From Sphingobacterium bovistauri (GTDB lineage: Bacteria; Bacteroidota; Bacteroidia; Sphingobacteriales; Sphingobacteriaceae), in assembly GCF_020295405.1 (NCBI RefSeq), contig NZ_JADEYP010000005.1:1-64000 (forward strand): 64,000 nt of DNA, in the 5' to 3' direction. The notes under the pieces were generated by a model. The model was given only the letters and a program-made list of their open reading frames with translations, made no database searches and was not told the DNA's origin. Below are positions 7,968 to 16,968 of this stretch, in pieces; the stretch's first letter is position 1; every line of letters begins with the position of its first letter. The position numbers were made by a program, and so were the translations under genes.

Positions 7968-9665
7968 TTAGTATCCCATTGCTATATCATCGCCACGGTG
8001 ATCAGCTCCAGCTTGCAGCTTTCCATTAGGTAATACAATAATGTTTTCTACACGGCCGATATTGCCACGTTTTTGAAGCTTGTAACCATCTTTTTCAAGA
8101 CTCACACGTGTTTTTTCGTCAATTGCCTTTGCTTCTATATCAATACGGTCAGGTTTCCATTGGTGGTGAAAACGTGGAGCGCTTACAGATTCCTGAGCCG
8201 TCATCCCAAACTCTAATACATTTAATATTGTTTGAAATACAGAAGTGATAATTGTCGAACCTCCTGGGGTGCCGACTACCATTTTCAATTTACCGTCTTT
8301 CTCTACAATTGTAGGTGTCATAGCAGACAACATACGTTTACTTGGCTCTACTGAATTAGCTTTTCCGCCTAGTAAACCATACATGTTAGGTGTTCCTGAC
8401 TTTACTGAGAAATCGTCCATTTCATTGTTCAACAAGAAGCCTGCACCATCTACCCATACCAACGATCCATACGAACCATTGATGGTTGTAGTCAATGAGA
8501 CTGCATTACCATCTTTATCGACGATACTAAAGTGTGTAGTTTCTTCAGATTCGTAACCTGGGAATTTACCAGCTTTTATAGTTTCACTATCTGTAGCTCT
8601 AGCAAGAGAAACATTCGCCATGCGTGATTGATTGTATGATGCTGAAGTCAAGTGCTCTATTGGTACTCTATAGAAGTCAGGATCACCCAGGTGTGTGGCT
8701 CTATCTGCATATACGCGTCTTTCGGCCTCAACCATAGCTCTGATTGTGCTGTCTGATTGGAATCCCCATTGTGCCAATGGATATTTTTCTACGGATTGCA
8801 ACAGTGCAATCAATGCTATTCCACCACTAGATGGTGGAGGCATAGAAATGATTTTGTGACCTTTATATTCACCCACGATAGGTTTGCGCCATGTCGCTTG
8901 GTACTCTTCCAGATCTTTGTGCGTAATGATACCGTTTCCTCGCTTCATTTCTGCTACGATATAATCGGCAGTCTTTCCTTTATAAAAACCATCACGACCT
9001 GCTGTCGAAATACGCTTTAATGTTTGCGCTAATTCCTTTTGTATGAAGATATCACCTTCTTTCCATTCTGTATCTTTTATGATAGCTGCACCATTTGGAT
9101 TGAATTTAATAAATCGCTCTTTATACCCATTAAACTCATGTGCTTGCATTGCTGTTATAGCAAATCCATGCTCTGCTAATTCAATACTAGGTTGTACTAA
9201 CTCTTGCCAAGATAAAGTACCGTATTTTTTGAATGCTTCATCCATGCCTGCTACTGCCCCAGGTACTCCTGTTGCTAACTGACCATATAAGCTCAAATCT
9301 GTAATTGGGTTACCATTCTTGTCTAGATACATGTCCTTATGGGCTGCCAATGGTGCTTTCTCACGAAAATCTAGTGAGTTAATTTCCCCAGATTTGCTGC
9401 GGTATACCATGAAACCACCGCCTCCTAAGTTACCTGCATTAGGGTAAACCACGGCTAAGGCAAATTTTACCGCAATGGCTGCATCGACAGCATTTCCACC
9501 TTTTTTCAATATATCTACGCCTACTTTTGAGGCTACATGATGTGCAGTTACCACTGCGCCATTATCGTAGACAATAGTATTTATCGGTTTTAGTTCGCTT
9601 CGTTGAATAGATATACAGCTATGTAATGCTACAGCAACAAAGAATAAATAGATTAATTTCTTCAT
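7968..9665 (-). CDS. ggt: gamma-glutamyltransferase (glutathione hydrolase), lipoprotein
   Basis: 565 residues from the ATG at 9665; an ATG 15 bases further upstream is also possible. MKKLIYLFFVAVALHSC is a lipoprotein signal (lipobox HSC). The Ntn-hydrolase self-cleavage site is clear: SEETTHFSIVDKDGNAVSLT, where the first Thr becomes the N-terminus of the small subunit and the nucleophile. GNAVDAAIA and GNLGGGGFMV in the large subunit and LSAMTPTIV and GTPGGS in the small subunit are family signatures. The enzyme removes gamma-glutamyl groups from glutathione outside the cytoplasm. Length and motifs are normal, so it is probably active. Confidence 0.93.
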   Translation of the reverse strand: MKKLIYLFFVAVALHSCISIQRSELKPINTIVYDNGAVVTAHHVASKVGVDILKKGGNAVDAAIAVKFALAVVYPNAGNLGGGGFMVYRSKSGEINSLDFREKAPLAAHKDMYLDKNGNPITDLSLYGQLATGVPGAVAGMDEAFKKYGTLSWQELVQPSIELAEHGFAITAMQAHEFNGYKERFIKFNPNGAAIIKDTEWKEGDIFIQKELAQTLKRISTAGRDGFYKGKTADYIVAEMKRGNGIITHKDLEEYQATWRKPIVGEYKGHKIISMPPPSSGGIALIALLQSVEKYPLAQWGFQSDSTIRAMVEAERRVYADRATHLGDPDFYRVPIEHLTSASYNQSRMANVSLARATDSETIKAGKFPGYESEETTHFSIVDKDGNAVSLTTTINGSYGSLVWVDGAGFLLNNEMDDFSVKSGTPNMYGLLGGKANSVEPSKRMLSAMTPTIVEKDGKLKMVVGTPGGSTIITSVFQTILNVLEFGMTAQESVSAPRFHHQWKPDRIDIEAKAIDEKTRVSLEKDGYKLQKRGNIGRVENIIVLPNGKLQAGADHRGDDIAMGY

Positions 9666-9772
9666 GGTTAGATGATACATTGTTTTGCAAAATATAAATA
9701 CTACTAGATGTACTTTGGAAAGTAGTTCCTGCTATTCATAGTTCTAATATGAAATTGTTTTTTTTATAAATC

Positions 9773-10099
9773 TTACTTCAGTTTCTCATTATTGCGATGC
9801 CTATCCGTATCTCGTTTTGTTTTCTTTTCTAAGTTTTTGTGCAGAGCTTCTGTCAAGTTTACACCTGTCTGATTGGCTAGACAAATCAATACAAATAATA
9901 CATCTGCCATCTCGTCTGCAAGATTGACGTCTTGATCTGATTTTTTGAACGATTGCTCCCCGTATTGACGAGCCATTATACGTGCGACTTCACCGACTTC
10001 TTCCATCAGCATCGCTGTATTAGTTAATTCATTGAAATAACGAACACCGGTTGTCGTTATCCATTTATCTACTATCTCTTGTGCTTCTTGTATCGTCAT
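9773..10099 (-). CDS. MazG-like nucleotide pyrophosphohydrolase
   Basis: A 108-residue all-alpha MazG-family protein. The metal-binding pattern of the family is visible as LMEEVGEVARIM (ExxE) followed by LADEMADVLFVLICLANQTG (ExxD). The short single-domain form is typical of housecleaning enzymes that hydrolyse non-canonical NTPs. The start lies 4 bases after the dtd stop, so the two quality-control genes form an operon. Confidence 0.85.
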   Translation of the reverse strand: MTIQEAQEIVDKWITTTGVRYFNELTNTAMLMEEVGEVARIMARQYGEQSFKKSDQDVNLADEMADVLFVLICLANQTGVNLTEALHKNLEKKTKRDTDRHRNNEKLK

Positions 10100-10103
10100 G
10101 GTT

Positions 10104-10562
10104 TTAATAATTGTCTTTATCTTTTGTATTCATTATAATGGTTACAGGTCCATCGTTGCGCAAGTCTATTTTCATATCTGCACCAAAAATTCCTAATTGT
10201 ACTTTTTTACCGAGTAAATCACTAAGCAGCTTTGCCATGTTTTCATACATAGGTTTTGCTTTTTCAGGTTTACCCGCACGTATAAAAGAGGGTCTATTGC
10301 CTTTCTTAGTCTGTGCAAATAGGGTGAATTGGGAGATTAGAAGGATATTTCCGCCTATATCCTGAATGGATTTGTTCATTAAACCATTCTCATCTGAAAA
10401 GATACGTAAATTGGCAATTTTGTTTCCCAACCATTCCATGTCTTCTTTGGTGTCTTCATCTTCCACACCTAATAACACTAAAAAACCATCCTCAATCGCT
10501 CCTGTAATTTGATCATCTACAGTGCATGAGGCCTGTGTCACACGTTGTATAACTGCTCGCAT
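10104..10562 (-). CDS. dtd: D-aminoacyl-tRNA deacylase
   Basis: 152 residues, the normal DTD length. MRAVIQRVTQASCTVDDQITGAI is the usual N-terminus. ISQFTLFAQTKKGNRPSFIRAG contains the SQFTL motif and the Gly-cisPro-like NRPSF region that forms the chiral filter, and DMKIDLRNDGPVTI is the typical C-terminal strand. It frees tRNAs mischarged with D-amino acids or glycine in the cytoplasm. It is the first gene of a two-gene unit with the MazG-like enzyme. Confidence 0.93.
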   Translation of the reverse strand: MRAVIQRVTQASCTVDDQITGAIEDGFLVLLGVEDEDTKEDMEWLGNKIANLRIFSDENGLMNKSIQDIGGNILLISQFTLFAQTKKGNRPSFIRAGKPEKAKPMYENMAKLLSDLLGKKVQLGIFGADMKIDLRNDGPVTIIMNTKDKDNY

Positions 10563-10591
10563 AGTGTAAAAGTATAAATTTCAGCAGTTAC

Positions 10592-10624
10592 AAAAAAGGA
10601 CGGAATCACATTGATTACCGTCCT
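10592..10624 (-). terminator. terminator of the thiamine-regulated TonB receptor gene
   Basis: Arms AGGACGGAATCA and TGATT(A)CCGTCCT pair with one bulge. On the minus strand the hairpin is followed by six T residues. It sits 22 bases after the receptor stop codon. Confidence 0.75.
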
Positions 10625-10645
10625 CTAAAAATATTTAGGGAATTC

Positions 10646-13102
10646 TTAAAATCTTAAATTCAAGCCGAACATAAAGTTTGTAGTCGCTTGAGGGTAGTAG
10701 AAGTTGTAAAAATCACGTTTACCTTGTGATTCGAATATCTGTCCCCATGTATAGCCAGACGTTTCATACTTTGCATTGAAAATATTATTTATTGAAGCCA
10801 ATACATCTATGTTTTTGATACCTAACGCACTGAAAGAATACTGTGTCTTTAGGTTAGTGTAGGTAAATGGATCTATAGATCGCTCTTTGGCTGAGCTATT
10901 GTCCAAGTATACTCTCGATACATACTTACTCATTAAGGATATAGACCATTTATCAGTCGGCAAATATGTTAAGTTGTTAGACAAGATTGTGTTTGCGGCT
11001 TTAGCAATTTGGGTGCTTTTATAGTGAAACTGTTCTTCACGTACAAATTCCCAGTTGTCATCCAAAACGGATACATACTCCACAAAGTTCTTGATTTTAT
11101 TGTCACTTAGTGCAGCTGTAGCAGACCAGATAAATTTCGGGTGTATAATCCAGGAGGCATCTAATTCCCAGCCTATACGGTAACTGTCCGGAATATTCAT
11201 ACGCAGTTCGCTACCTGTATCGTTCAATTGACCTGTAGGAACTAATTGATCTTTGTACAACATGGCATAGAAGTTGGTTCCAATATTGAAAGTTTCATTT
11301 CGGTATCTATAGCCAGCTTCTATGTTTTGCATACGTTCTGGTTTTGGGAATTCACTGCGCGGATTTTCGACATAATCCTTACGTACGGGCTCTTTGCTAG
11401 CGTAGGCATAAGAAGCATATAGATTAGCATTTGCGGATAGGAAATAGGTTGCACCCACTTTTGGATTGATGAAATGAAGGTTATCTTTGAACCCAAAATC
11501 TTTGATTTTGTCATCATCACCTTGCGATCTGTAATTGACATTTCGGTATTGTACATCAAGATTTATTAACCAATTGTTTCTTCTGTAATCCGCTTTTAGG
11601 TAAGTGTTGAAGTCTTTTTTTGTTGCATCGTTCAAGTAATATTTATCATTGAAAGAAGTATTAGGGTAGATGTCAACTTTGATGACTTCACCGTAGTGAT
11701 CACCTTTGTATTCGTTGTAGGCACCTCCAAATGTTAAGTTCCACGTAGTAGAAGGTTTGAAATTGGCGGAGACTGTAGTGCCATAGAAATGATTGTCGAG
11801 CCACCTTCTACGCACCAAATTTGATTTTTCTATTGTCGTACTACCTTGCACTAAGTTAGGAATGCTATAGCGTGATAATCTGTCGTCCTCACGAAATTCT
11901 TCGTAATAACCTGCGCCACGTGTATAATGCAATGCGGCATTGAAATTCCATGCGTTGTTCATTACATAGGTATAATGGAGGTGTGAATGTGTTTGTTTGT
12001 AGTTGTCTGTTTGGTTGTCGTAAGTGTAATAGTTGTAGCGTCTATCTGCATTCATTAAACGCTCAAACTCAGCTCCAGAGTATAAGCCAAAGTTATTGTT
12101 AGCATAGCGTTCTAAATCCGTACGATCACCTTTTATTAAAGGCTCCGGCGTACCATACCAAGCTTGGTAAGTTTTTTCTTTACCTGTGAATACTGTCGCT
12201 TTCAGGATATGTTTGTTGGTATAGAGCCCTCCATCAAAATACATGGACTTTAGGTTTGATGTGGCTCTTTCTACATAACCATTTGAACTAATTCTAGACA
12301 ATCTTGTGTTAAATGCAAATTTGTTGTTGATGAGTCCTGTCCCCGCTTTGATCGTGTTTTTCCATGAATTATATGACCCGTAGCTGTTATTGAACTCTGC
12401 ATAAGGTTTAGTTTCTAAAGCATCGGTCTGAATATTCAATGAAGCGCCAAAAGCTCCAGCGCCATTAGTCGATGTACCAATGCCGCGTTGTATCTGTATA
12501 CTCTCGGTACTCGAAGCAAAATCAGGTAAGTTGACAAAGAAAGATCCCATACTTTCGGCATCATTTAATGGAATACCATTTAAGGTCACATTTATACGTT
12601 GATTGTCCGAGCCACGGATTGTCATGCTCGTATAGCCAATCCCTGCGCCAGCATCAGATCCAATAATAACGCCGGGAGTTTGATCCAGTAAATATGGTAC
12701 ATCTTGACCTAAGTTATTTTTTTTGATTTCTTCTTTGTTTAGGTTTTTGAATGTTGTAGCAGCATTGTCTTTTGCACGTGTGGCATACACAAATACAGCA
12801 TCTGTTTGAATCGTTGTGAGCTCCAGATGTATAGTCTGATAAGGAGGAAGTAGGTCATACTTTTTAGTATATTCCTTGTACCCTAGGTGTTTGACGCGAA
12901 CTGTATGATCTTTGCGAGAATCGGTACTGAAGACTACTTCACCTTGATGGTTTGTCTTTTGAACTTGATTATGCAATATAACAGTTGCATTAGTTAGTGG
13001 TGAAGATTTTTCATCTACGACCTTAAACGTGGTTTTTTGTTGGGCAATAGCTACAGTCATCATCTGACAGATTGCCACAGAAGCAAATACATGCTTGAAC
13101 AT
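10646..13102 (-). CDS. TonB-dependent outer-membrane receptor, probably for thiamine or a precursor
   Basis: 818 residues: a signal peptide ending near AIAQQ (residue 21), a carboxypeptidase regulatory-like domain (about 24-110, TFKVVDEKSSPLTNATVILHN), a plug domain (about 118-240, LLDQTPGVIIGSDAGAGIGY and TIRGSDNQRINVTLNGIPLND) and a 22-strand barrel ending in the aromatic LRF. The receptor itself does not reveal its ligand. The ligand is inferred from the TPP riboswitch in its leader, a known arrangement in Bacteroidota where thiamine-regulated outer-membrane receptors occur. No SusD partner follows. No inner-membrane transporter is adjacent. Confidence 0.85.
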   Translation of the reverse strand: MFKHVFASVAICQMMTVAIAQQKTTFKVVDEKSSPLTNATVILHNQVQKTNHQGEVVFSTDSRKDHTVRVKHLGYKEYTKKYDLLPPYQTIHLELTTIQTDAVFVYATRAKDNAATTFKNLNKEEIKKNNLGQDVPYLLDQTPGVIIGSDAGAGIGYTSMTIRGSDNQRINVTLNGIPLNDAESMGSFFVNLPDFASSTESIQIQRGIGTSTNGAGAFGASLNIQTDALETKPYAEFNNSYGSYNSWKNTIKAGTGLINNKFAFNTRLSRISSNGYVERATSNLKSMYFDGGLYTNKHILKATVFTGKEKTYQAWYGTPEPLIKGDRTDLERYANNNFGLYSGAEFERLMNADRRYNYYTYDNQTDNYKQTHSHLHYTYVMNNAWNFNAALHYTRGAGYYEEFREDDRLSRYSIPNLVQGSTTIEKSNLVRRRWLDNHFYGTTVSANFKPSTTWNLTFGGAYNEYKGDHYGEVIKVDIYPNTSFNDKYYLNDATKKDFNTYLKADYRRNNWLINLDVQYRNVNYRSQGDDDKIKDFGFKDNLHFINPKVGATYFLSANANLYASYAYASKEPVRKDYVENPRSEFPKPERMQNIEAGYRYRNETFNIGTNFYAMLYKDQLVPTGQLNDTGSELRMNIPDSYRIGWELDASWIIHPKFIWSATAALSDNKIKNFVEYVSVLDDNWEFVREEQFHYKSTQIAKAANTILSNNLTYLPTDKWSISLMSKYVSRVYLDNSSAKERSIDPFTYTNLKTQYSFSALGIKNIDVLASINNIFNAKYETSGYTWGQIFESQGKRDFYNFYYPQATTNFMFGLNLRF

Positions 13103-13164
13103 AAATTAATTAGTTTTTTGAGTTAAACCTTATTACTGCAAGGGGTTACAGTAACGTATATTTA

Positions 13165-13282
13165 ACCGCCCTTTCCCTACGCTGGCATTATCCAGATCAG
13201 GTGTGTTTAATTTATTTCAATAAAATTAAACTGGGTATAATCTCAGCCCGTATTTGTGTTGCAAAACAAGGCACCCCTATTC
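13165..13282 (-). promoter_or_regulatory. TPP (THI-element) riboswitch
   Basis: On the minus strand the order is AGGGGTGC, then GGGCTGAGA, then ACCC, a long AT-rich P3 arm, then ACCTGATCTGGATAATGCCA and GCGTAGGGAA. This is the full conserved core of the thiamine pyrophosphate aptamer. It is about 65 bases upstream of the receptor start codon. The P3 arm is extended by a 10-base stem of T/A-rich sequence. High TPP should lower expression. No clear terminator follows, so control may be at translation. Confidence 0.95.
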
Positions 13283-13416
13283 GATAAAGCAAATCTAGTG
13301 TTTTTTTATGGTATCACTAAAAAAATGATATAATTATTGTTAAAAAATTGTATCTTTCTCAAAAAAATGAATATTTTCTTTTTTTTTACTAAAAATCACA
13401 CAACACACAAAGATTA

Positions 13417-14586
13417 ATGATACAATACTTTTCGGCTGATTATGTTATTCCTGTAACGTCAGATCCTATAAAAAATGGTATAGTAGCTATAGAGGATGGG
13501 AAGATAATAGGCGTCTATAAAGATTTGGACGCGCCTATTAAAACTGATGTTAAAAAATTTTCTGGAGTATTAATTCCGGGCTTTATAAACACGCATTGTC
13601 ATTTAGAATTATCCCACTTATTAAATATTGTTCCTGAAAAGACTGGTTTAGTTGGCTTTATTAACAAAATCATGGAGTCAAGAGGCAATACTGATGAGAC
13701 ACATGTTATTAAGGCAATGGAAGATGCGGATAGCTATATGTTTGAAAATGGGATTCAAGCAGTAGGAGATCATGCAAATACATCGATATCTGCAGATGTA
13801 AAGAGTAAAAGTAAAATGACTTACCATACATTTGTGGAGGTTATTGGTATCAAGGAAGAAGTCGCATTGAGTAAAATCGATGAGGCTAAGGATATAGAGT
13901 TTTTCTTTAATCCAAATCATTCTTCTATTACTCCTCATGCTCCATACTCTTGTTCGAAGGCATTATTCAAAGCATTCAAGAAATCAGTTAGTGAAGACAA
14001 TATAATTTCCATACATAATCAAGAGAGTGAAGAGGAAAATAAATTGTTTAGGTATAGAACTGGAGATTTTATAGATTTTTATAGCAATATAGGTATTGAT
14101 ATAGAGGAGTTTAAGGCGCAGGCGCGTAATTCCATTCAGTCTTACTTAAATTACTTACCAGCATCCAATCCAACGATTCTAATACACAATACTTTTACTT
14201 CGATTAAAGACTTGGATTTTATTGCTCGAATGGGAAGAAATGTGATATTGTGTTTATGTCCTAAAGCAAATTTATATATTGAGAATGCATTACCTAAAGT
14301 GCAGCTATTCAATAATCACAAATTTGATATTGCATTGGGTACGGATAGTTTAGCATCTAATAATACACTCAGTATTTTAGATGAGTTGAAAACTATGCAC
14401 AATGCTAATCGGGATTTAAATTTTCTAGAAACAATCAAGTGGGCAACTATCAATGGAGCTAAAGCATTAGGTTTAGATAAAGAATTGGGCTCTTTGGAAG
14501 TTGGTAAGACTCCTGGTTTAGTTTTGTTAGGTAATATGACCAATTTGAAAATCACAGACGAGGTTACCGTACAACGAATTGTATAA
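13417..14586 (+). CDS. amidohydrolase-family deaminase-like protein
   Basis: 389 residues of the ATZ/TRZ-type amidohydrolase group. [12 protein letters not shown] gives the HxH metal ligands (His60, His62). [11 protein letters not shown] and [10 protein letters not shown] supply further ligands and the substrate-contacting His, and [17 protein letters not shown] contains the last metal-binding Asp. Relatives deaminate cytosine, guanine, methylthioadenosine or aminofutalosine, and the substrate cannot be assigned here. It begins a forward cluster with acylphosphatase (19 bases later), flippase and a small outer-membrane protein. Confidence 0.75.
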   Translation: MIQYFSADYVIPVTSDPIKNGIVAIEDGKIIGVYKDLDAPIKTDVKKFSGVLIPGFINTHCHLELSHLLNIVPEKTGLVGFINKIMESRGNTDETHVIKAMEDADSYMFENGIQAVGDHANTSISADVKSKSKMTYHTFVEVIGIKEEVALSKIDEAKDIEFFFNPNHSSITPHAPYSCSKALFKAFKKSVSEDNIISIHNQESEEENKLFRYRTGDFIDFYSNIGIDIEEFKAQARNSIQSYLNYLPASNPTILIHNTFTSIKDLDFIARMGRNVILCLCPKANLYIENALPKVQLFNNHKFDIALGTDSLASNNTLSILDELKTMHNANRDLNFLETIKWATINGAKALGLDKELGSLEVGKTPGLVLLGNMTNLKITDEVTVQRIV

Positions 14587-14604
14587 TTGTTTACTTTTGC
14601 TTTG

Positions 14605-14886
14605 ATGAAACATATAAATATCAAAGTAAAGGGTAAAGTACAGAAAGTATATTTTAGAGCAACGACAAAAGCTGTAGCAGACCAATTGGGTGCTAAAGGT
14701 TTTGTCGTTAATCTTGAAGATGGCTCTGTATACATAGAAGCTGAGGGCGATGATTTTGCATTACAATCTTTAGTGGAGTTTTGCCACGAAGGAACGGATC
14801 GCTCAGAGATAGAATCAGTAGAGGTTCAAGAGTCTTTAGATATAAAAGGTTTCAGAAATTTCGAAGTATTGAAACGTCTTAAATAA
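14605..14886 (+). CDS. acyP: acylphosphatase
   Basis: 93 residues from the ATG at 14605. A TTG 18 bases upstream adds nothing and abuts the previous stop codon. KVQKVYFRATTKAVADQLGAKGFVVNLEDGSVYIEAEG is the acylphosphatase fold signature; the phosphate-binding Arg (in YFR) and catalytic Asn (in VVNLEDG) are both present. It hydrolyses acyl phosphates in the cytoplasm. It lies between the amidohydrolase and flippase genes with short gaps. Confidence 0.92.
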   Translation: MKHINIKVKGKVQKVYFRATTKAVADQLGAKGFVVNLEDGSVYIEAEGDDFALQSLVEFCHEGTDRSEIESVEVQESLDIKGFRNFEVLKRLK

Positions 14887-14895
14887 TCCTTTATC

Positions 14896-16386
14896 GTGTC
14901 TGGCATCAAAAAGTTCCTAAGTGATACTGTAATCTACGGTCTTTCGACTATTATTTCCCGAATGCTTAATTTTATTTTGACACCTATTTTAGTGTCAAAA
15001 TTTGCTACAGCACAATACGGGATTTTCACCAAGTTATTTTCTTACGCGTCTCTTATCAATGCTTTTTTAGCATTCGGAATGGAGACTACCTATTTCAGAT
15101 TTCTTCAAAAAGTAGACAAGGTAAATCAACCAAAGGTTTTTAATACTTCTTTCTTTGTGACTCTGGTGTTGGCTTGTGTTTTTTTGTTAAGCATGTTTGT
15201 ATTCTCAGGGCAGATAGCCGCATGGTTTACTGTTGATAAACCCCAAGAATATAAGGATTACGTCGCATATGTACGGATGTTTGGTGTGATTTTGGCAGCA
15301 GATGCATTAGCCATTGTTCCATTTGCAAAGCTTCGTGCCGAAGGAAGACCATTGTATTATGCTGCACTAAAACTAATTAATATTTTTATTTTCGTAGGAG
15401 CAAATCTAGTTTTTCTTTATGTATTGCCATCTCTTAATTTCCATGCTTCATGGTTTGTGTCTGGTTGGATTGGTAATGTTTTTATAGCGAATTTATTGTC
15501 TAGCGTAGCAACATTGATTATGTTGTTACCTCAAATTTCAAATTTCAGGTTTACACTAGATTCTTCTCTCGTAAATAAGATGTTGATGTACAGCTTTCCC
15601 ATTATGATTGCCAATATTTCATTTATTATCAATGAAAATATTGATAAAATAATGATTCCACAGCTTTTGCCTAGTGAACAAGGAGATAGTGATGTGGGTA
15701 TATATGGTGCTGTCGCAAAGATCGCAGTATTCTTGAGTCTTGTTGTGACTGCTTTTCGTCTTGGTGCGGAGCCTTTTTTCTTCTCTTACGCAAAGAAGGA
15801 TAACGCAAAACAAGTTTATGCTACTATTTTAGAATATTTCACCATAATTATGGTAGTATGTATGGTGGGAATCACGGTGAATTTGAATTGGCTGAAGTAT
15901 TTTATTGAAGGTGAAAATGCTGCTGAACAAGCCTTGTATTGGTCGGGTTTATTTATTGTGCCTTTTATGCTTTTCAATTATGTGTTGTTAAGTATTTATA
16001 TGAATCTTTCAATTTGGTACAAGTTATCTGATCAAACAAAATTTGGATTATATATCTCCGGAATTGGAGCAATACTTACAGTCGCTTTAAATTACGTCCT
16101 TATACCTACATACTCTTATGTGGCGGCTGTTGCAGTGACAAGTATAGTGTACTTAGTTATGATTGGGATTTCGGTGTGTTGGGGTCAAAAGTATTATCCT
16201 ATACCTTATAAATTTGGTAAAATCGCACTTTACTTATTAGTTGGTATAGTTTTCTCATTATTAAGTTTCTTTGTTTTTGATAGTAATTTCTGGATAGGTA
16301 ATGGTTTGTTGATCTCACTTATTTGTTTTGTTTTTTATTCAGAACGAAAATTTATTTCCCCATTACTGAGTGGGTTTGTGAAATAG
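14896..16386 (+). CDS. polysaccharide flippase (Wzx-like, MOP superfamily)
   Basis: 496 residues with about 12-14 hydrophobic helices, starting at GTG (SGIKKFLSDTVIYGLSTIISRMLNF). The N-terminal GLSTIISRMLNFILTPILVSKF and the repeated helical pairs match lipopolysaccharide/O-antigen translocases of the MOP superfamily. Such proteins flip undecaprenyl-linked glycan units across the inner membrane. No glycosyltransferase genes are nearby, so the glycan is unknown. It is 9 bases after acyP, which suggests co-transcription. Confidence 0.85.
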   Translation: MSGIKKFLSDTVIYGLSTIISRMLNFILTPILVSKFATAQYGIFTKLFSYASLINAFLAFGMETTYFRFLQKVDKVNQPKVFNTSFFVTLVLACVFLLSMFVFSGQIAAWFTVDKPQEYKDYVAYVRMFGVILAADALAIVPFAKLRAEGRPLYYAALKLINIFIFVGANLVFLYVLPSLNFHASWFVSGWIGNVFIANLLSSVATLIMLLPQISNFRFTLDSSLVNKMLMYSFPIMIANISFIINENIDKIMIPQLLPSEQGDSDVGIYGAVAKIAVFLSLVVTAFRLGAEPFFFSYAKKDNAKQVYATILEYFTIIMVVCMVGITVNLNWLKYFIEGENAAEQALYWSGLFIVPFMLFNYVLLSIYMNLSIWYKLSDQTKFGLYISGIGAILTVALNYVLIPTYSYVAAVAVTSIVYLVMIGISVCWGQKYYPIPYKFGKIALYLLVGIVFSLLSFFVFDSNFWIGNGLLISLICFVFYSERKFISPLLSGFVK

Positions 16387-16416
16387 TTGTATATTCGTCA
16401 AAACACAAACCTTATT

Positions 16417-16923
16417 ATGAAGAGAATTTTATTCTGTGTACTATTTTTAATATCATTTATGGGCTCAAATGCTCAAGAGGTAAATAGTGAAATTTCAAAT
16501 TTTAGAAAGAATGATCTATTGTTAGATCCCATAACATTAATAGCAGGGCCAATTATTAATGTAAGTTATGAAAGATTATTGTCTGCAGATCATGGGATTG
16601 GCATTAGTTTCATAGGTGGCAATGGTATTGATGTCACGCAAATTTCACCATTTGCACGTATGTATTTTGGTAGCAAGTATGCTAGTGGTTTTTTTATTGA
16701 AGGATTTATTCCTTTTACGAAGTCGAATGACTATAATTATGAAACTTCTCAAGATATTGAGGTGTCAACGGTTGGAGCAGGGTTTGGGTTAGGAGGTAAA
16801 TGGTTTTTGAAGAAAAACTTTTTATTTGAATTGGGGGGAGGAGTAGCTCGTCGATTTGGAGCCAATGGAGCTGAAGAAAATGTAACAGGGAAATGGATGA
16901 TTGGTGTTGGATATAGATTTTGA
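16417..16923 (+). CDS. small outer-membrane beta-barrel protein, hypothetical
   Basis: 168 residues from the ATG at 16417; the TTG 30 bases upstream is rejected because MKRILFCVLFLISFMGSNAQ is a complete signal peptide. The mature part alternates polar and hydrophobic residues with many Gly and aromatics and ends in GVGYRF, the C-terminal aromatic of outer-membrane barrels. It is probably an 8-strand barrel of the outer-membrane-protein-beta-barrel type. Function unknown. It is followed by a bidirectional terminator. Confidence 0.7.
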   Translation: MKRILFCVLFLISFMGSNAQEVNSEISNFRKNDLLLDPITLIAGPIINVSYERLLSADHGIGISFIGGNGIDVTQISPFARMYFGSKYASGFFIEGFIPFTKSNDYNYETSQDIEVSTVGAGFGLGGKWFLKKNFLFELGGGVARRFGANGAEENVTGKWMIGVGYRF

Positions 16924-16931
16924 TAAATAAT

Positions 16932-16967
16932 AAAAAAATCGGAAATGTAATTTTTCCGATTTTTTTA
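16932..16967. terminator. bidirectional terminator between the convergent OMP and dusB genes
   Basis: The arms AAATCGGAAA and TTTCCGATTT are flanked by an A-run on the left and a T-run on the right. It can terminate both the upstream forward gene and dusB on the minus strand. Confidence 0.8.
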
Positions 16968-16968
16968 T

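Noticed and set aside
11320..11559. Open frames antisense to the TonB receptor and to other long genes
   Set aside because: They lack signal peptides, recognisable domains and promoters, and lie fully inside well-supported genes; they are shadows of codon structure.
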